DNA from: VRUE01 sp963774555
Lineage (GTDB): Bacteria; Actinomycetota; Thermoleophilia; Solirubrobacterales; 70-9
Direction of reading: 5' to 3'
NCBI GenBank assembly: GCA_963774555.1
Contig: CAVZFL010000002.1
Location: 372,001-436,000, forward strand
Length of the DNA stretch: 64,000 nt
The position numbers were made by a program, and so were the translations under genes. The number at the start of each line of letters is the position of its first letter. Positions within the stretch are counted from its first letter, which is position 1. The notes below the pieces were generated by a model. The model was given only the letters and a program-made list of their open reading frames with translations, had not been told where the DNA came from and did no database searches. Below, in pieces: positions 53,116-62,005 of the stretch.

Positions 53116-55233
53116 CTATTCGCGGCACGCCGATGGCGCCAAGGTGCTCTTCAGCTTGAAGATGACCGTGGGAGGTCTGCGCAGGACGACCCTGGCTCCA
53201 GGACCTTCGGTCCAGGCCGCCGACGGCGGGTACGTGGGCTTGCCCGGTTCGATGCGGTCGCGGGTGGTCACCACGTAGTCGTAGTGGCCAGCGTTGAGCA
53301 GGTTGCGCCAGGCCCGGCAGGTCGTGGGGGCGACGAAGCCGCCGTGCGGCCGCTCGATGCCTACGTAGTCGACGTGGTTGGAGAGGTCGCGTCCGTGGAG
53401 GGGGTACTGGCGGGTGCTGGTGGTGGCGATGCGGGCGTCACTGATGCCCTGGGCCCATTGGAAGGCCGCGTTGAGTCCTGGCGTGGTGAAGGCCGGACGC
53501 GCGTAGCGGTCCCTTAGGTAGTGCCGCTGAACCGGATAGCCGGCCGCGACAACCAGCGCAATCAGGCCAACCCCAAGCGCCATCAACCCCCAGCGGTCGT
53601 ATTTCCCCCCGGATAGCGATGGAAAGGGCGACCGCAACGGTCTCCGGCCGTCCGGTGCAGCGTTGCGGTCGTATTTCTCTCCGGTATGCGGAGAGAAATA
53701 CGACCGCATGGGGGCTAGGCGGCGGAGGGGTGGGGTTACTGGGAGGAGGGCGAGGCCCAGCACTAGGGCCGGAGCTAGGTAGCGGAGGCCGGATTCGAAG
53801 CCGTGGGGCATGCCGTCGGGACCGGAGGCGGAGGTTGGGGCGATCAGCCAGGCCAGGGCTGCCGCCAGGCCGACGGCGCCGGCGACCCGGAGCATCGGGT
53901 CGGCGCGGCGGCCCAGGGACATGACCAGACCGGCGAGCGCCGCTGCAACGAGCAGCGGCCAGAGGATCGTGAGGCCGTGGTGGAGGTCGGGCAGGAACCA
54001 GTCCGACCAGACCGTGCCGTCCGTGAGATAGCCGAAGACGCTGTGGGCTTCGCGGCCGCCCAATGCCTGTTCCGGCGCCGGCAACGTGATCGGTCCCAGG
54101 TGCTTGACCCAGGGCAGCGGATTGCCGGCGTGAACAAGGTTGCGCAGATACCAGTAGCCACCGCCGGCCAGGGCAGCCAGACTGCCAGCCACAAGCGCCC
54201 GCCACTTCTTCCCGGCTGGCGCGATGACAGCCAGCCCCACCACGAGCACGCCCGCCGGCACGAGGAAGTTGAGCTTGGTTCCGGCAGCAAGCCCCGCGGC
54301 GAGACCAGCAACTACAACCGCGCCAGTTGAAAACCCTGACCGAGCCTCAATGCCGCCGCTCTTAGACGCAGAGCGCGAATGCCACGCATTTAGGGCAACG
54401 GCAGCGGCAGCAAGCAGGAAGAAGATCCCAACGATGTCGTTACGCGCCTCGCCGGCCTGGTCGTGCAACGCCGGAGCGCTCAACGCGACAGCCGTCAGCG
54501 CCAACGAGAACGGCGCGACTTTGTACGGCCGCCCGATGCACCATCCAGCCACCAAACATCCAGCGAACCAACCGAGATTCAGCAACGGCGACACGATGTC
54601 CCGCCCGAACGCCAGCATCCCCACCGCATGCAGCACTTCCGAATTCGCCGGATAGAACCAAGCGAGGAACTGCGGCGCGATGAAATGCAAGCTCCACGTG
54701 TCCCCGCTCTGAAAGAACCCGGCAGCGAACGGCCCGTGGTACCAGGTCGAATCGAACCCGGTCATCCCCGTCGACAGACGCGCCTTGACGCCCACGGCGA
54801 AGTGGAGCGCCGCCACCGCAGCGATCCCCAAGGCAATGGCGGTCGCGATGGAGGGAGGGTGGGGGGGTCCCTCCGTCTTGCTGGGTTTTTCGCCTTTAAG
54901 TGAGTTGTCCTCGCTGAGTGATCTGTGCGAAAAACGGGACGCCGCTGCGCCGGAGGGACCCCCCCACCCTCTTCCCACACGCAGCCAGAGACCCAGGCCG
55001 ATGAACGTTGCGAGGGCAGTGAACGGCAGGGGTTCGAAGAGGCCGAAGCTCCCCAGCAACTCCGCAATCCAGAGCAGCGAGGCAAGGGCGAGCACCGCGG
55101 TGGCCAGGAGGCCCGGTATTCCATCGAGGCGCGGCAGCAGCCTGCCTCGTAGGCTCGAGACGCCAAGCCAAACAGACCCGACGATCAGGCCCAGCTCCAC
55201 GACTCCCAGCAGGTAGCGGCCAGCACCGAGCAT
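53116..55233 (-). CDS. polytopic GT-C-like membrane glycosyltransferase with palindromic inserts
   Basis: 705 aa with about 12 hydrophobic segments. GT-C-like features: a first-loop motif TGFDSTWYHGPFAAGFF, EARNDIVGIFFLL, GTKLNFLVPAG, GGGYWYLRNLVHAGNPLPWV and a C-terminal extracytoplasmic domain (FQWAQGISDARIATTSTRQY, HYDYVVTTRDR). It probably uses a polyprenyl-phosphate sugar donor; the acceptor is unknown. The ATG follows the murJ stop with no gap. Two cytoplasm-side loops (about residues 88-126 and 507-545) are encoded by long palindromic sequences and contain low-complexity polar residues absent from the rest of the protein. Confidence 0.72.
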   Translation of the reverse strand: MLGAGRYLLGVVELGLIVGSVWLGVSSLRGRLLPRLDGIPGLLATAVLALASLLWIAELLGSFGLFEPLPFTALATFIGLGLWLRVGRGWGGPSGAAASRFSHRSLSEDNSLKGEKPSKTEGPPHPPSIATAIALGIAAVAALHFAVGVKARLSTGMTGFDSTWYHGPFAAGFFQSGDTWSLHFIAPQFLAWFYPANSEVLHAVGMLAFGRDIVSPLLNLGWFAGCLVAGWCIGRPYKVAPFSLALTAVALSAPALHDQAGEARNDIVGIFFLLAAAAVALNAWHSRSASKSGGIEARSGFSTGAVVVAGLAAGLAAGTKLNFLVPAGVLVVGLAVIAPAGKKWRALVAGSLAALAGGGYWYLRNLVHAGNPLPWVKHLGPITLPAPEQALGGREAHSVFGYLTDGTVWSDWFLPDLHHGLTILWPLLVAAALAGLVMSLGRRADPMLRVAGAVGLAAALAWLIAPTSASGPDGMPHGFESGLRYLAPALVLGLALLPVTPPLRRLAPMRSYFSPHTGEKYDRNAAPDGRRPLRSPFPSLSGGKYDRWGLMALGVGLIALVVAAGYPVQRHYLRDRYARPAFTTPGLNAAFQWAQGISDARIATTSTRQYPLHGRDLSNHVDYVGIERPHGGFVAPTTCRAWRNLLNAGHYDYVVTTRDRIEPGKPTYPPSAAWTEGPGARVVLRRPPTVIFKLKSTLAPSACRE
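53629..53707. repeat. compound palindromic element inside the GT-C gene (second insert)
   Basis: A perfect palindrome at 53665-53707 (19-bp arms, gcggtcgtatttctctccg and its complement, 5-nt loop) preceded by a second stem (cgaccgcaacg 53629-53639 / cgttgcggtcg 53661-53671). The word gcggtcgtatttc also occurs at 53594. The open frame runs through the whole structure. Confidence 0.85.
54856..54970. repeat. palindromic element inside the GT-C gene (first insert)
   Basis: Exact 20-bp inverted arms (54856-54875 agggtgggggggtccctccg; 54951-54970) around a 75-nt centre that contains a second stem (gtttttcgc / gcgaaaaac). The reading frame is kept. Confidence 0.83.
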
Positions 55234-56818
55234 CTAGCGCCGCCGGATCAGGCGCACGATCTGGTCGAGCTCGGCGATTCGGAGCAAGCGCGCCACGCCG
55301 AGATAGACCGAGCCACCAAGACCCAGCGCCACGCCGAGAGAGACGACTCTGACCCGCTAGCCCGCGTCCCAGCTGGTTGTCGAGCAAGTCCCAGACGCCG
55401 TAGGAGACAGCGGCGAGTGCCGCCGAGGCGACCACGATCTTGCTGCCGGTAATTGCCAGCCGCCACAGCTCCAAGCCGTCGAACTCGTGTCGCAGCACCA
55501 CCGCCTGGGCGACCACCGCGACGGTCGTCCCGATCCCCGTGCCGGCGACGATGCCACCGGTGCCGAAGGGCTTGTAGAGGGCGAAGGCGGCGAGGGTCGA
55601 GACGGCCAGGTCGAGACCCGCCAGCCCGGTCGCCATCCACGGCCGCTGCAGGCTGAAGAAGGTGCGCGTCTGCAGCAGGTAGAGGCCGTTGGTCGGTAGC
55701 GAGAAGGCGAACCAGAAGAGCGCCGTGGCGACCAGGGTCGTCTGCTCGGGGGTGAATTCGCCACGCTGGTAGACGAGGCGGATCATCGGCTCGGAGAGGA
55801 CGAGCACCGCCGCGGTCGCCGGCAGCAGCACGAAGAGGATCTGGCGCATGCCGTTGGCCATCGTCGCCCGCAGGTTCTCGATCTCGCCGCGGCTGGCGAA
55901 GCGGGCCAGGGTCGGGAAGAGCACCGTGGCGATCGCCACCGAGAAGATTCCCTGCGGCAGCTGGTAGATGCGGAAGGCCTTGTCAATCGCCGCCGGGGAC
56001 TGGTCGCTGACGAGGCTGCCGAAGAGGCTGTTGATCAGCATGTTGAAGTTGATCAGGCCGAGGCTGATCGTCACCGGCAGCATCAGCAGCAGCACCCGGC
56101 GCACGTCGGGGTTGCGCCACTCGAAGCTCCACTCGAACTTGAACGGCGTGTTGCGCAGGTCGAAGACCGGGATCAAGAGCTGGACCAGGGTGCCGAGCAG
56201 GATGCCGATCGCGTAGGCGTAGATCCGGTTCTGACCGTGGAAGGCGGGAGTGAGCGCGACCGTCACCGCGATGATCGTCAGGTTCCAGAACAGCGGCGAG
56301 ATCGCGAAGGCGCCGAAGCGGTCGTAGCTGTTGAGGATGCCGACGACGACGCCGCTCATCCCGAGCAGGATCAGGATCGGGAAGAGGACCTGGGAGAGGG
56401 TGACGGTGAGGTCGAGGATCTCGCCTTCGAAGCCCGGCGCGAAGAGCGGCATCACCACCGGCGCGAGGAGGACGAAGAGCGCCGTGATCGCGCCCAGCAC
56501 GAGGGTGACGAGCAGCAGCAGGGTCGAGGCGAGCCGGAAGGCCTCGCGGTAGTTCTTCTTCTCCAGCTGCTCGGTGAAGATCGGCACGAAGGCCGGCTGC
56601 AGGGCGGCGTCGGCGAAGAGCGCCCGCACCAGGTTGGGAACCTGGAAGGCGATCGTGAAGGCCGACATCGGTCCGTAGATGCCGTAATAGGAGGCGGCGA
56701 CGATCTCGCGGACCAGCCCGGCGATGCGCGAGGCGGCCGTCGCTACCGAGAAGAACGCGGTGGAACGGGCCAAGCGGCCGCGTTGCACAGGCTCATCCGG
56801 CGTTCCGGGGGTCTCCAA
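55234..56818 (-). CDS. murJ: lipid II flippase MurJ (one frameshift near the 3' end)
   Basis: About 527 aa. Flips lipid II across the membrane. Start TTG 56818 (LETPGTPDEPVQRGRLARST). MviN family marks: AFFSVATAASRIAGLVREIV, FQVPNLVRALFADAALQPAF, PLFWNLTIIAVTVAL, SDQSPAAIDKAFRIYQLPQG, IFSVAIATVLFPTLARFASR and RLVYQRGEFTPEQT. About 14 membrane helices. Near 55355 one extra base breaks the frame; restored, it ends SLGVALGLGGSVYLGVARLL … VRLIRRR at a TAG that touches the ATG of the GT-C gene. Confidence 0.92.
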
Positions 56819-56852
56819 TCTCTATCTCACTCGCTATAGTCGGCCGCCGCGA

Positions 56853-57122
56853 ATGGCCAATATCGCCTCACAGAAGAAGCGGATCCTACGCAGCGAGCGG
56901 GAGCGAACCGAGAACCGGTTGCTGACGAGCACTGTGAAGACCTATTTCCGCCGCCTCGAAGCGGCGGTCGAGGCCGGCGACGCCGGCAAGGTCGAGGCCG
57001 AGCACAAGGCGCTGATCTCCAAGATCGACAAGTCGGTCCAGAAGGGCGCGATGCATAAGAACACGGGCGCCCGCAAGAAGAGTCGAGCGGCAAGGCTCGT
57101 CGCCGCTCCCGCGGCCAAGTAG
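56853..57122 (+). CDS. rpsT: 30S ribosomal protein S20
   Basis: 89 aa, Lys/Arg-rich helical bundle binding 16S rRNA: MANIASQKKRILRSERERTE, NRLLTSTVKTYFRRLEAAVE, KALISKIDKSVQKGAMHKNT and GARKKSRAARLVA. The ATG at 56853 is the family start; the longer frame to 56724 is antisense to murJ. It is transcribed against its neighbours: divergent from murJ (34 bp) and convergent with holA, whose stop is adjacent (57123). A tatagt at 56835-56840 could be its -10. Confidence 0.95.
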   Translation: MANIASQKKRILRSERERTENRLLTSTVKTYFRRLEAAVEAGDAGKVEAEHKALISKIDKSVQKGAMHKNTGARKKSRAARLVAAPAAK

Positions 57123-58103
57123 TCAGGCAGCAGCGCCCGCGGCGCGCCTGAGCGCCAGGGTGAGCGCCAGCTCGTCGCCGTAGTCGGCACCGCCGCGGCA
57201 CCAGACCTCGAGGTCGGCGAGCGCCATCGTCGCCCCGTGCAGGTCCTCGACGCTCGTCCCGCCCAGGCGGGCGACCAGCTGGCGGGCGGCGTAGGGGTGC
57301 ATGCCCAGGCTCGACTCGACCTGCTTGGCCGGCACGCCCTGCTCGATCTGGGCCGCCGCGGCACAGGCCTTGCGCAGGCGGGAGGCGAGGCCGTAGATCA
57401 GCCCGGTCACGTTCTCGCCCTGCGCGACGAGGCGCTCGGCGATCGAGGCGGCCTTGGCCGGGTCGCGCTCCAACAACGCGTCGGACAACGCCCAGACCGC
57501 GGCCTCGGAGGTGTCGGAGACCATCGCCTCGAGGTCGGCCGCAGTCACCCGACCTCCCTCCCCCGCCCAGAGGGCGAGGCGCTCGAGCTCGTTGCGCAGC
57601 CGCACCGGGTTGGCGCCCATGCGGTCGACCAGGACGCGGGCCGCCGCCGGCTCGAGCGCGAAGCCGAGCCGGCCGGCGTCGGCGACGAGCTGGCGCGGCA
57701 TCTCGCGTGCCTTCGGCGCCTCGAACTCGTGGATCTCGCCGGCGGCCGCCTTGACCGCCTTGGCGAGCTTCGCCGGCGCCTTGGCGCGGGCGATCAGCAC
57801 CACCGTCAGGTCGGGCGGCAGCGCGACGATCGCCGCGGCGACCGCCTCGAGCTGCTTGTCGCGCCAGCGCTCGATCCCGTCGGCGAGCAGGTAGCGGCGC
57901 GTCTCGGTCAGCGACATCGCCGGGATCGCCAGCAGCAGCGCCTCGTGGTCGGGAGCGCCGCGACCCTCGCTGGGTTCGAAGACCTCCAGAGCACTGGCGC
58001 CCCCGTCCCCTTCGGCACGGGCCCGTAGACGGGCTCGCGTGGCGTCGATCTTCGCTTCGTCGCTGCCGCAGATCAGGTAGAGCGATGCCAGGGCGTCGGC
58101 CAC
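57123..58103 (-). CDS. holA: DNA polymerase III delta subunit
   Basis: About 326 aa. Clamp-loader wrench that opens the beta clamp. Start GTG 58103 (VADALASLYLICGSDEAKID); marks SLTETRRYLLADGIERWRDK, LPPDLTVVLIARAKAPAKLA, RMGANPVRLRNELERLALWA and the C-terminal SLGMHPYAARQLVARLGGTS. The frame extends to 58181 but would overlap the upstream gene. Adjacent to comEC/comEA and rpsT in the usual bacterial order. Confidence 0.9.
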   Translation of the reverse strand: MADALASLYLICGSDEAKIDATRARLRARAEGDGGASALEVFEPSEGRGAPDHEALLLAIPAMSLTETRRYLLADGIERWRDKQLEAVAAAIVALPPDLTVVLIARAKAPAKLAKAVKAAAGEIHEFEAPKAREMPRQLVADAGRLGFALEPAAARVLVDRMGANPVRLRNELERLALWAGEGGRVTAADLEAMVSDTSEAAVWALSDALLERDPAKAASIAERLVAQGENVTGLIYGLASRLRKACAAAAQIEQGVPAKQVESSLGMHPYAARQLVARLGGTSVEDLHGATMALADLEVWCRGGADYGDELALTLALRRAAGAAA

Positions 58104-58113
58104 CGGGCCGAGT

Positions 58114-58902
58114 CTAGTGGCGGTGCCAGTCCGACTTGCCCGGGCCGCCTTCGTCCTTGCCCTTGTCGCCGCCCGGATCAACCGTTTCGGGCTTTTCGGC
58201 CGGCGGTGGGGCGGCGGCGGGAGGGGCGGGCGGCTTCGCCGTCGGAGGGCTCCCGTGGGAGTGCGGCCTCGGCTTGCCCGCCGTGTGGCCCTTGGATCCT
58301 GGCCCGGCGCCGGGCTTCGGCTCTTCCTTCTTCGACTCTTCCTTGCTCGGGGGCGAGCCGGCGGTTATCCCGGCCGATTCGGTCGTGGCCTGCGTTTCGG
58401 TTGGCTGGGCGACAGGGGTCGAGACCGGCGGTGAGGGCGACTGAGCGGCGGGCACCGGTTCGGGCGTCGGTGCGGGCGGCGCTTCAGGCCCTTCGGGCGA
58501 GGCGCCGCCCTTCTCCGCTTCAAGTCGATGCGAGCCGCCAAGGCCGGCACCGGCGCCTTGCTTCGCCGAGCCCCGGCCGGCCCCCGCATGCCGAGCGAAG
58601 ACGCGGGGGGCCGGGTGGCCTTCGCCGATGCCGGCGGAGGACGCTCCCTGCCCCGGCCGCGTCAAGGCGACGGCGCTGTGGACGGCGCTGATCGGGGGAC
58701 CCGGAATCGGGGCGTTGAAGGCGCCGGGCCAACCCAGCTGGGCGACGAAGGCGACGAGACCGAGCCCCACTGCGGTGACCAGGCCGAGGATGCCGATCGA
58801 GGTGCTGCGCAGCCGGACCAGCAGGCCGTCGCCCGCCAGCCGCGAGCCGAGGACCGAGTGGGACAGACGTTGTCGAGCCCTGGAGAGCACCACTACGACC
58901 AT
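58114..58902 (-). CDS. single-pass membrane protein with long Pro-rich tail
   Basis: 262 aa from ATG 58902 (MVVVVLSRARQRLSHSVLGS). One hydrophobic segment (SIGILGLVTAVGLGLVAFVA) at about residues 32-52. The rest is low-complexity and rich in Pro, Ala, Gly, Glu and Lys (PAPTPEPVPAAQSPSPPVST; KEESKKEEPKPGAGPGSKG; PPTAKPPAPPAAAPPPAEKP), ending in SDWHRH. No domain recognised; probably an extracytoplasmic spacer-type protein. It follows comEC and precedes holA on the same strand. The chosen start avoids overlapping comEC, from which it is 82 bp away. Confidence 0.6.
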   Translation of the reverse strand: MVVVVLSRARQRLSHSVLGSRLAGDGLLVRLRSTSIGILGLVTAVGLGLVAFVAQLGWPGAFNAPIPGPPISAVHSAVALTRPGQGASSAGIGEGHPAPRVFARHAGAGRGSAKQGAGAGLGGSHRLEAEKGGASPEGPEAPPAPTPEPVPAAQSPSPPVSTPVAQPTETQATTESAGITAGSPPSKEESKKEEPKPGAGPGSKGHTAGKPRPHSHGSPPTAKPPAPPAAAPPPAEKPETVDPGGDKGKDEGGPGKSDWHRH

Positions 58903-58984
58903 CGGCCGCAGGGCTCGCCCGTACAAGCGCACAGCGACGAAACCCCAGTATTGGGTCGACGATCCGTTGAGGCACAGCCGGCTC

Positions 58985-60898
58985 TCAGCCGCCGGCGTGC
59001 ACTTCGATCGAGCCCCTGCGCACGTCGATCTCGACCGTCCCGTCGCGGTCGGTGCGCAGGGTGGGCACGCGGTGCGCCGCCAGGGTGGCGAGGGTCGTCG
59101 GCGTCGGATGCCCGTAGGGATTGCCGGCGCCAACCGAGATCACGGCGAGGCGGGGGTCGATCCGGTCGAGCAGGGCGCCGAGGCCGGCGTCGTCGCTGCC
59201 ATGGTGGGCGACCTTGAGCACGTCGACCGGCCCGGGCTCGATCGGCACCGTTTCCGCCTCGGCGTCAGCCGTGAGCAGCATCGAGAAGTCGCGCCAGCGG
59301 GCGAGCAGGACCAACGCCTGGGCGTTCGGATCGGCGCCCGCGGGGCGAGCGGCAAGCAGCTCGCGCGGTGGCCAGAGGACCTCGACCCGCAGCCGGCCCA
59401 AGCGCAGCGCCGCGCCCTCGTCGAGCCGGATCGGCGCGACCCCCGCGGCGGCTGCCTCGCCGCGAAGCCGCCGGCTCATGCGAGCGTAGGCGAGCCTGGC
59501 GATCGGAAAGCGCCCGAGCAGTTCCTCGATCCCACCGGCATGGTCGGACTGTTCGTGGGTGACGACGGCAACGCCCAGCCGCTCCACTCCGTCAGAGCGC
59601 AGCTTCGAGACAAGCCCGTCGCCGGGCGGCCCACCGTCGACCAGCACGGCCGGCGCATGCGCGGGCTGCAGCAGGATCGCGTCGCCTTGGCCGACGTCGA
59701 GCACCGAAACCCGCAATCCGACGGCCGGCGGGAACGCACCACCATCGCCTCGCCCGCCCAACAACGACGAGGTGAACAGAACCCAGAGAATCGCCACGAC
59801 CCCGGTAACCGCGGCAATCCGCCACCACCATCTCCGGTGCAACGTGTTGTCCCCCTCGCAGGTGGACAGCGCGTTGCACCCTGGAGACGCTGGGGCATGG
59901 GTGCGCCTCAGGCTCGCGATGCGCCGCCGACGCAGGTATGCCGGGACGCCGACCACGCCGACGACAAGGACCGCATAGGAAGCGAGCAGGCCCGCCATTC
60001 CCAGCCTGACGTGCAGGTAGGCCCAGCTCGGGCGGCCGCACCAGGCGGCGACCTGGGCGATGTAGGCGAGCAGGGGCGCGGCGAGCAGGTTGACGATCGC
60101 GACCGGGAAGCCGGGGACCTGGCCGCCGATCGCGGCCAGCATGCCCAGCCACATCGCCGGGGCGACGGCGGGCAGGGCGAGCAGGTTGGCGGCGAGGGTG
60201 GTGGTCGAGATCGCTTCGAAGTGGAAGGCGATCAGCGGCGCGGTCGCCAACGTCGCGGCGACGGTCATCGCCGCGCCCTCGGCCAGCGCGCCGCGCCAGC
60301 CGCCGGACCCGACGCGGGCGGCGATCGCGCGCCGCAGCGGCCGCGCCAGCGCCAGGATGCCGAGCACGGCGGCGAAGCTGAGCTGCCAGCCGACGTCGGC
60401 GGCGATGCCGGGGTCGATCGCCAGCGTCACGACCGCGGCCAGCGCCAGCGCGTAGAGGCGCGAGGAGCGCCTCCCGGCCAGCGTCGCCAGCAGGCTGACG
60501 CCGCCCATTACGCCGGCGCGGCCGATCGACGGGCCGGCGCCGGCAAGCGGCACGTAGACGACGATCGCGGCGAGGACCCAGAGCAGGCGGGCGCGCAGCG
60601 GCAGGCCGAGCGCCGCCAGCAGCGGCATCGCCAGCAGGGCGAGCAGGGCGACGTTCTGGCCGGAGACGGCGAGCAGATGGCTGAGGCCGGAGCGGCGGAA
60701 GTCTTCGACCGTGGCGGTATCGATCCTTTCGTCCTCGCCGAGGACGAAGCCGCGGGACAGGGCCGCCTCGCGCGCCGGCATCGCCGCGCCCAGCGCCCGC
60801 TCCGCCCGGCCCCGGATCGCCTCGCGGTGGGCCAGCGCGAGCAGGGCGATGGCGGCGATCGCGAGAACGAGGAGCCGCGACGGCCGCGCCCCGGGCAC
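58985..60898 (-). CDS. comEC: ComEC/Rec2 DNA-uptake channel, with palindromic insert
   Basis: 637 aa from GTG 60898. Competence channel domain with RRSGLSHLLAVSGQNVALLA, GAGPSIGRAGVMGGVSLLAT and IDPGIAADVGWQLSFAAVLG; then a metallo-beta-lactamase-like domain (RVSVLDVGQGDAILLQPA, VTHEQSDHAGGIEELL, LLTADAEAE, VAHHGSDDAGLGALL). The N-terminal DUF4131 (OB) domain of long ComEC proteins is absent, so this is a short form. Residues about 338-354 (SPGCNALSTCEGDNTLHRR) come from an imperfect palindrome in a loop before the last helix. comEA lies directly upstream. Confidence 0.92.
   Translation of the reverse strand: MPGARPSRLLVLAIAAIALLALAHREAIRGRAERALGAAMPAREAALSRGFVLGEDERIDTATVEDFRRSGLSHLLAVSGQNVALLALLAMPLLAALGLPLRARLLWVLAAIVVYVPLAGAGPSIGRAGVMGGVSLLATLAGRRSSRLYALALAAVVTLAIDPGIAADVGWQLSFAAVLGILALARPLRRAIAARVGSGGWRGALAEGAAMTVAATLATAPLIAFHFEAISTTTLAANLLALPAVAPAMWLGMLAAIGGQVPGFPVAIVNLLAAPLLAYIAQVAAWCGRPSWAYLHVRLGMAGLLASYAVLVVGVVGVPAYLRRRRIASLRRTHAPASPGCNALSTCEGDNTLHRRWWWRIAAVTGVVAILWVLFTSSLLGGRGDGGAFPPAVGLRVSVLDVGQGDAILLQPAHAPAVLVDGGPPGDGLVSKLRSDGVERLGVAVVTHEQSDHAGGIEELLGRFPIARLAYARMSRRLRGEAAAAGVAPIRLDEGAALRLGRLRVEVLWPPRELLAARPAGADPNAQALVLLARWRDFSMLLTADAEAETVPIEPGPVDVLKVAHHGSDDAGLGALLDRIDPRLAVISVGAGNPYGHPTPTTLATLAAHRVPTLRTDRDGTVEIDVRRGSIEVHAGG
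59836..59880. repeat. palindromic element inside comEC
   Basis: 9-bp exact arms (ggtgcaacg / cgttgcacc), extended outward by tctcc / ggaga after a 2-nt bulge and inward by tgtcc / ggaca. The frame stays open. It resembles the prmA and GT-C inserts in kind, though not in sequence. Confidence 0.6.
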
Positions 60899-60900
60899 GG

Positions 60901-61489
60901 CTAGGGCTGCAGGCGAGCGCGCAGCGACTCCATCGTCGCCGGGCCGATCCCGCTCACCTGGTCGAGCTGGTCGACCGAGGAGAGGCCGCCGTGCTGGTCG
61001 CGGAACTCGATTATGTCTTGCGGCCGTGACCGGCCCGATGCCGTCGATCGTGTCGAGCTGCTCGACCGTCGCCGTGCCGAGGCTGATCGGCCCTTCTTCG
61101 CCAGCGGCGCCGGCCGTCGCCAGCGGCGCACCGCCCGGTCCCCTTCTGGGCACGACCACCTGCTGCCCGTCGGCGAGCCGCGCGGCAAGGTTGATCGCTT
61201 CCAGCAGGGCCCCGCCGCTCGCACCGCCCGCCCGCTGCACCGCGTCGGTGACCCGGGCGCCGGCGGGCAGCCGGTAGACCCCCGGCCGCGCGACCGCGCC
61301 GGTCACGTCGACGACGACGTCGCCGCCGGCCCCGCTGCTGTCGATCGTGACTTCGCTGCTGCCGCCCGAAGGGAACGAGGCTGCCGGGCCGCTGCTTCCC
61401 TCGGCGCGAATCGCCCGCGCGCCGAGCAGCAGCAGGGCAACGGCCACGGCGCCGTAGACGGCGATCTGCGAACGCGACAGCTCGGGCAT
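60901..61489 (-). CDS. comEA: ComEA-like DNA receptor (one frameshift)
   Basis: About 195 aa. Start ATG 61489 (MPELSRSQIAVYGAVAVALL) with one membrane anchor. A SLBB domain follows (VVVDVTGAVARPGVYRLPAG, NLAARLADGQQVVVPRRG), then a helix-hairpin-helix pair (GTATVEQLDTIDGIGPVTA, and after a one-base shift near 61020, QDIIEFRDQHGGLSSVDQLD and QVSGIGPATMESLRARL). Because of the shift the raw frame reads on into comEC; the true stop is the TAG at 60901-60903, two bases before the comEC GTG. Binds DNA for uptake or repair. Confidence 0.88.
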
Positions 61490-61546
61490 GACCCGAACCG
61501 TGGACGATCTCGGCGCGCGCGTGGCGCGCACAATCACACGATTGCG

Positions 61547-61948
61547 CTACAGATCTTCGTCGTCGTTGTAGCCGGCGACCTCGGCAAGCTGGTCGCTGTA
61601 GAGCTCCGAGGCGGCCACGGGGGGCGACTGGACCGAGACGCAGGCCAGGTCGGCGTCGCCGTGGTTGGCGATCGAGTGGTCGGTCGCCGGCGGGACGAGG
61701 ATCAGGTCGCCCTCGGTCACCTGCTGCGTGTCGCCGGCAACCGACATCGTGCCGGCACCGCGCACGACCAGGTAGACCTGCTCGGCCTCCTCGTCGGAGC
61801 GCAGCGTCTGCTCGGCCCCGGAGGGCAGCTCCAGCCAGGTGACCGAGAGGTTGCGCGAGCCGAGCTCGACCGGCGTCCATGAGCACGTGGGTGCGCAAGC
61901 CGATGCCACTCCTCGGACCGGCGCTTCGGTAAGTCTCCTGACGAGCAC
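61547..61948 (-). CDS. cupin-domain protein (one frameshift)
   Basis: About 133 aa. Cupin barrel: SRNLSVTWLELPSGAEQTLR, SDEEAEQVYLVVRGAGTMSV, EGDLILVPPATDHSIANHGD and LACVSVQSPPVAASELYS. The first motif has S-D-E-E-A-E-Q rather than the usual His pair; the second keeps the D-H. The N-terminus is unclear, because an alternative frame near 61900 reads RTHVLMD, fitting cupins that begin T-H-V-L-x-D. A one-base shift near 61880 is therefore likely. Between leuS and comEA; role unknown. Confidence 0.68.
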   Translation of the reverse strand: MLVRRLTEAPVRGVASACAPTCSWTPVELGSRNLSVTWLELPSGAEQTLRSDEEAEQVYLVVRGAGTMSVAGDTQQVTEGDLILVPPATDHSIANHGDADLACVSVQSPPVAASELYSDQLAEVAGYNDDEDL

Positions 61949-62005
61949 GGCCGCTTTGTACCAGAAACTTCGCCCTAGGCCGTGAAAACCAGTCGAATCG
62001 CCGGA

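Noticed and set aside
58628..60904. 758-codon open frame on the plus strand
   Set aside because: Antisense to comEC; its Arg/Gly/Asp-rich translation is the typical shadow of a high-GC gene, and the minus-strand frame has all ComEC motifs.
61547..61948. Cupin as part of a toxin or metabolic island with comEA
   Set aside because: Only adjacency supports it; the neighbouring genes are the usual housekeeping run.
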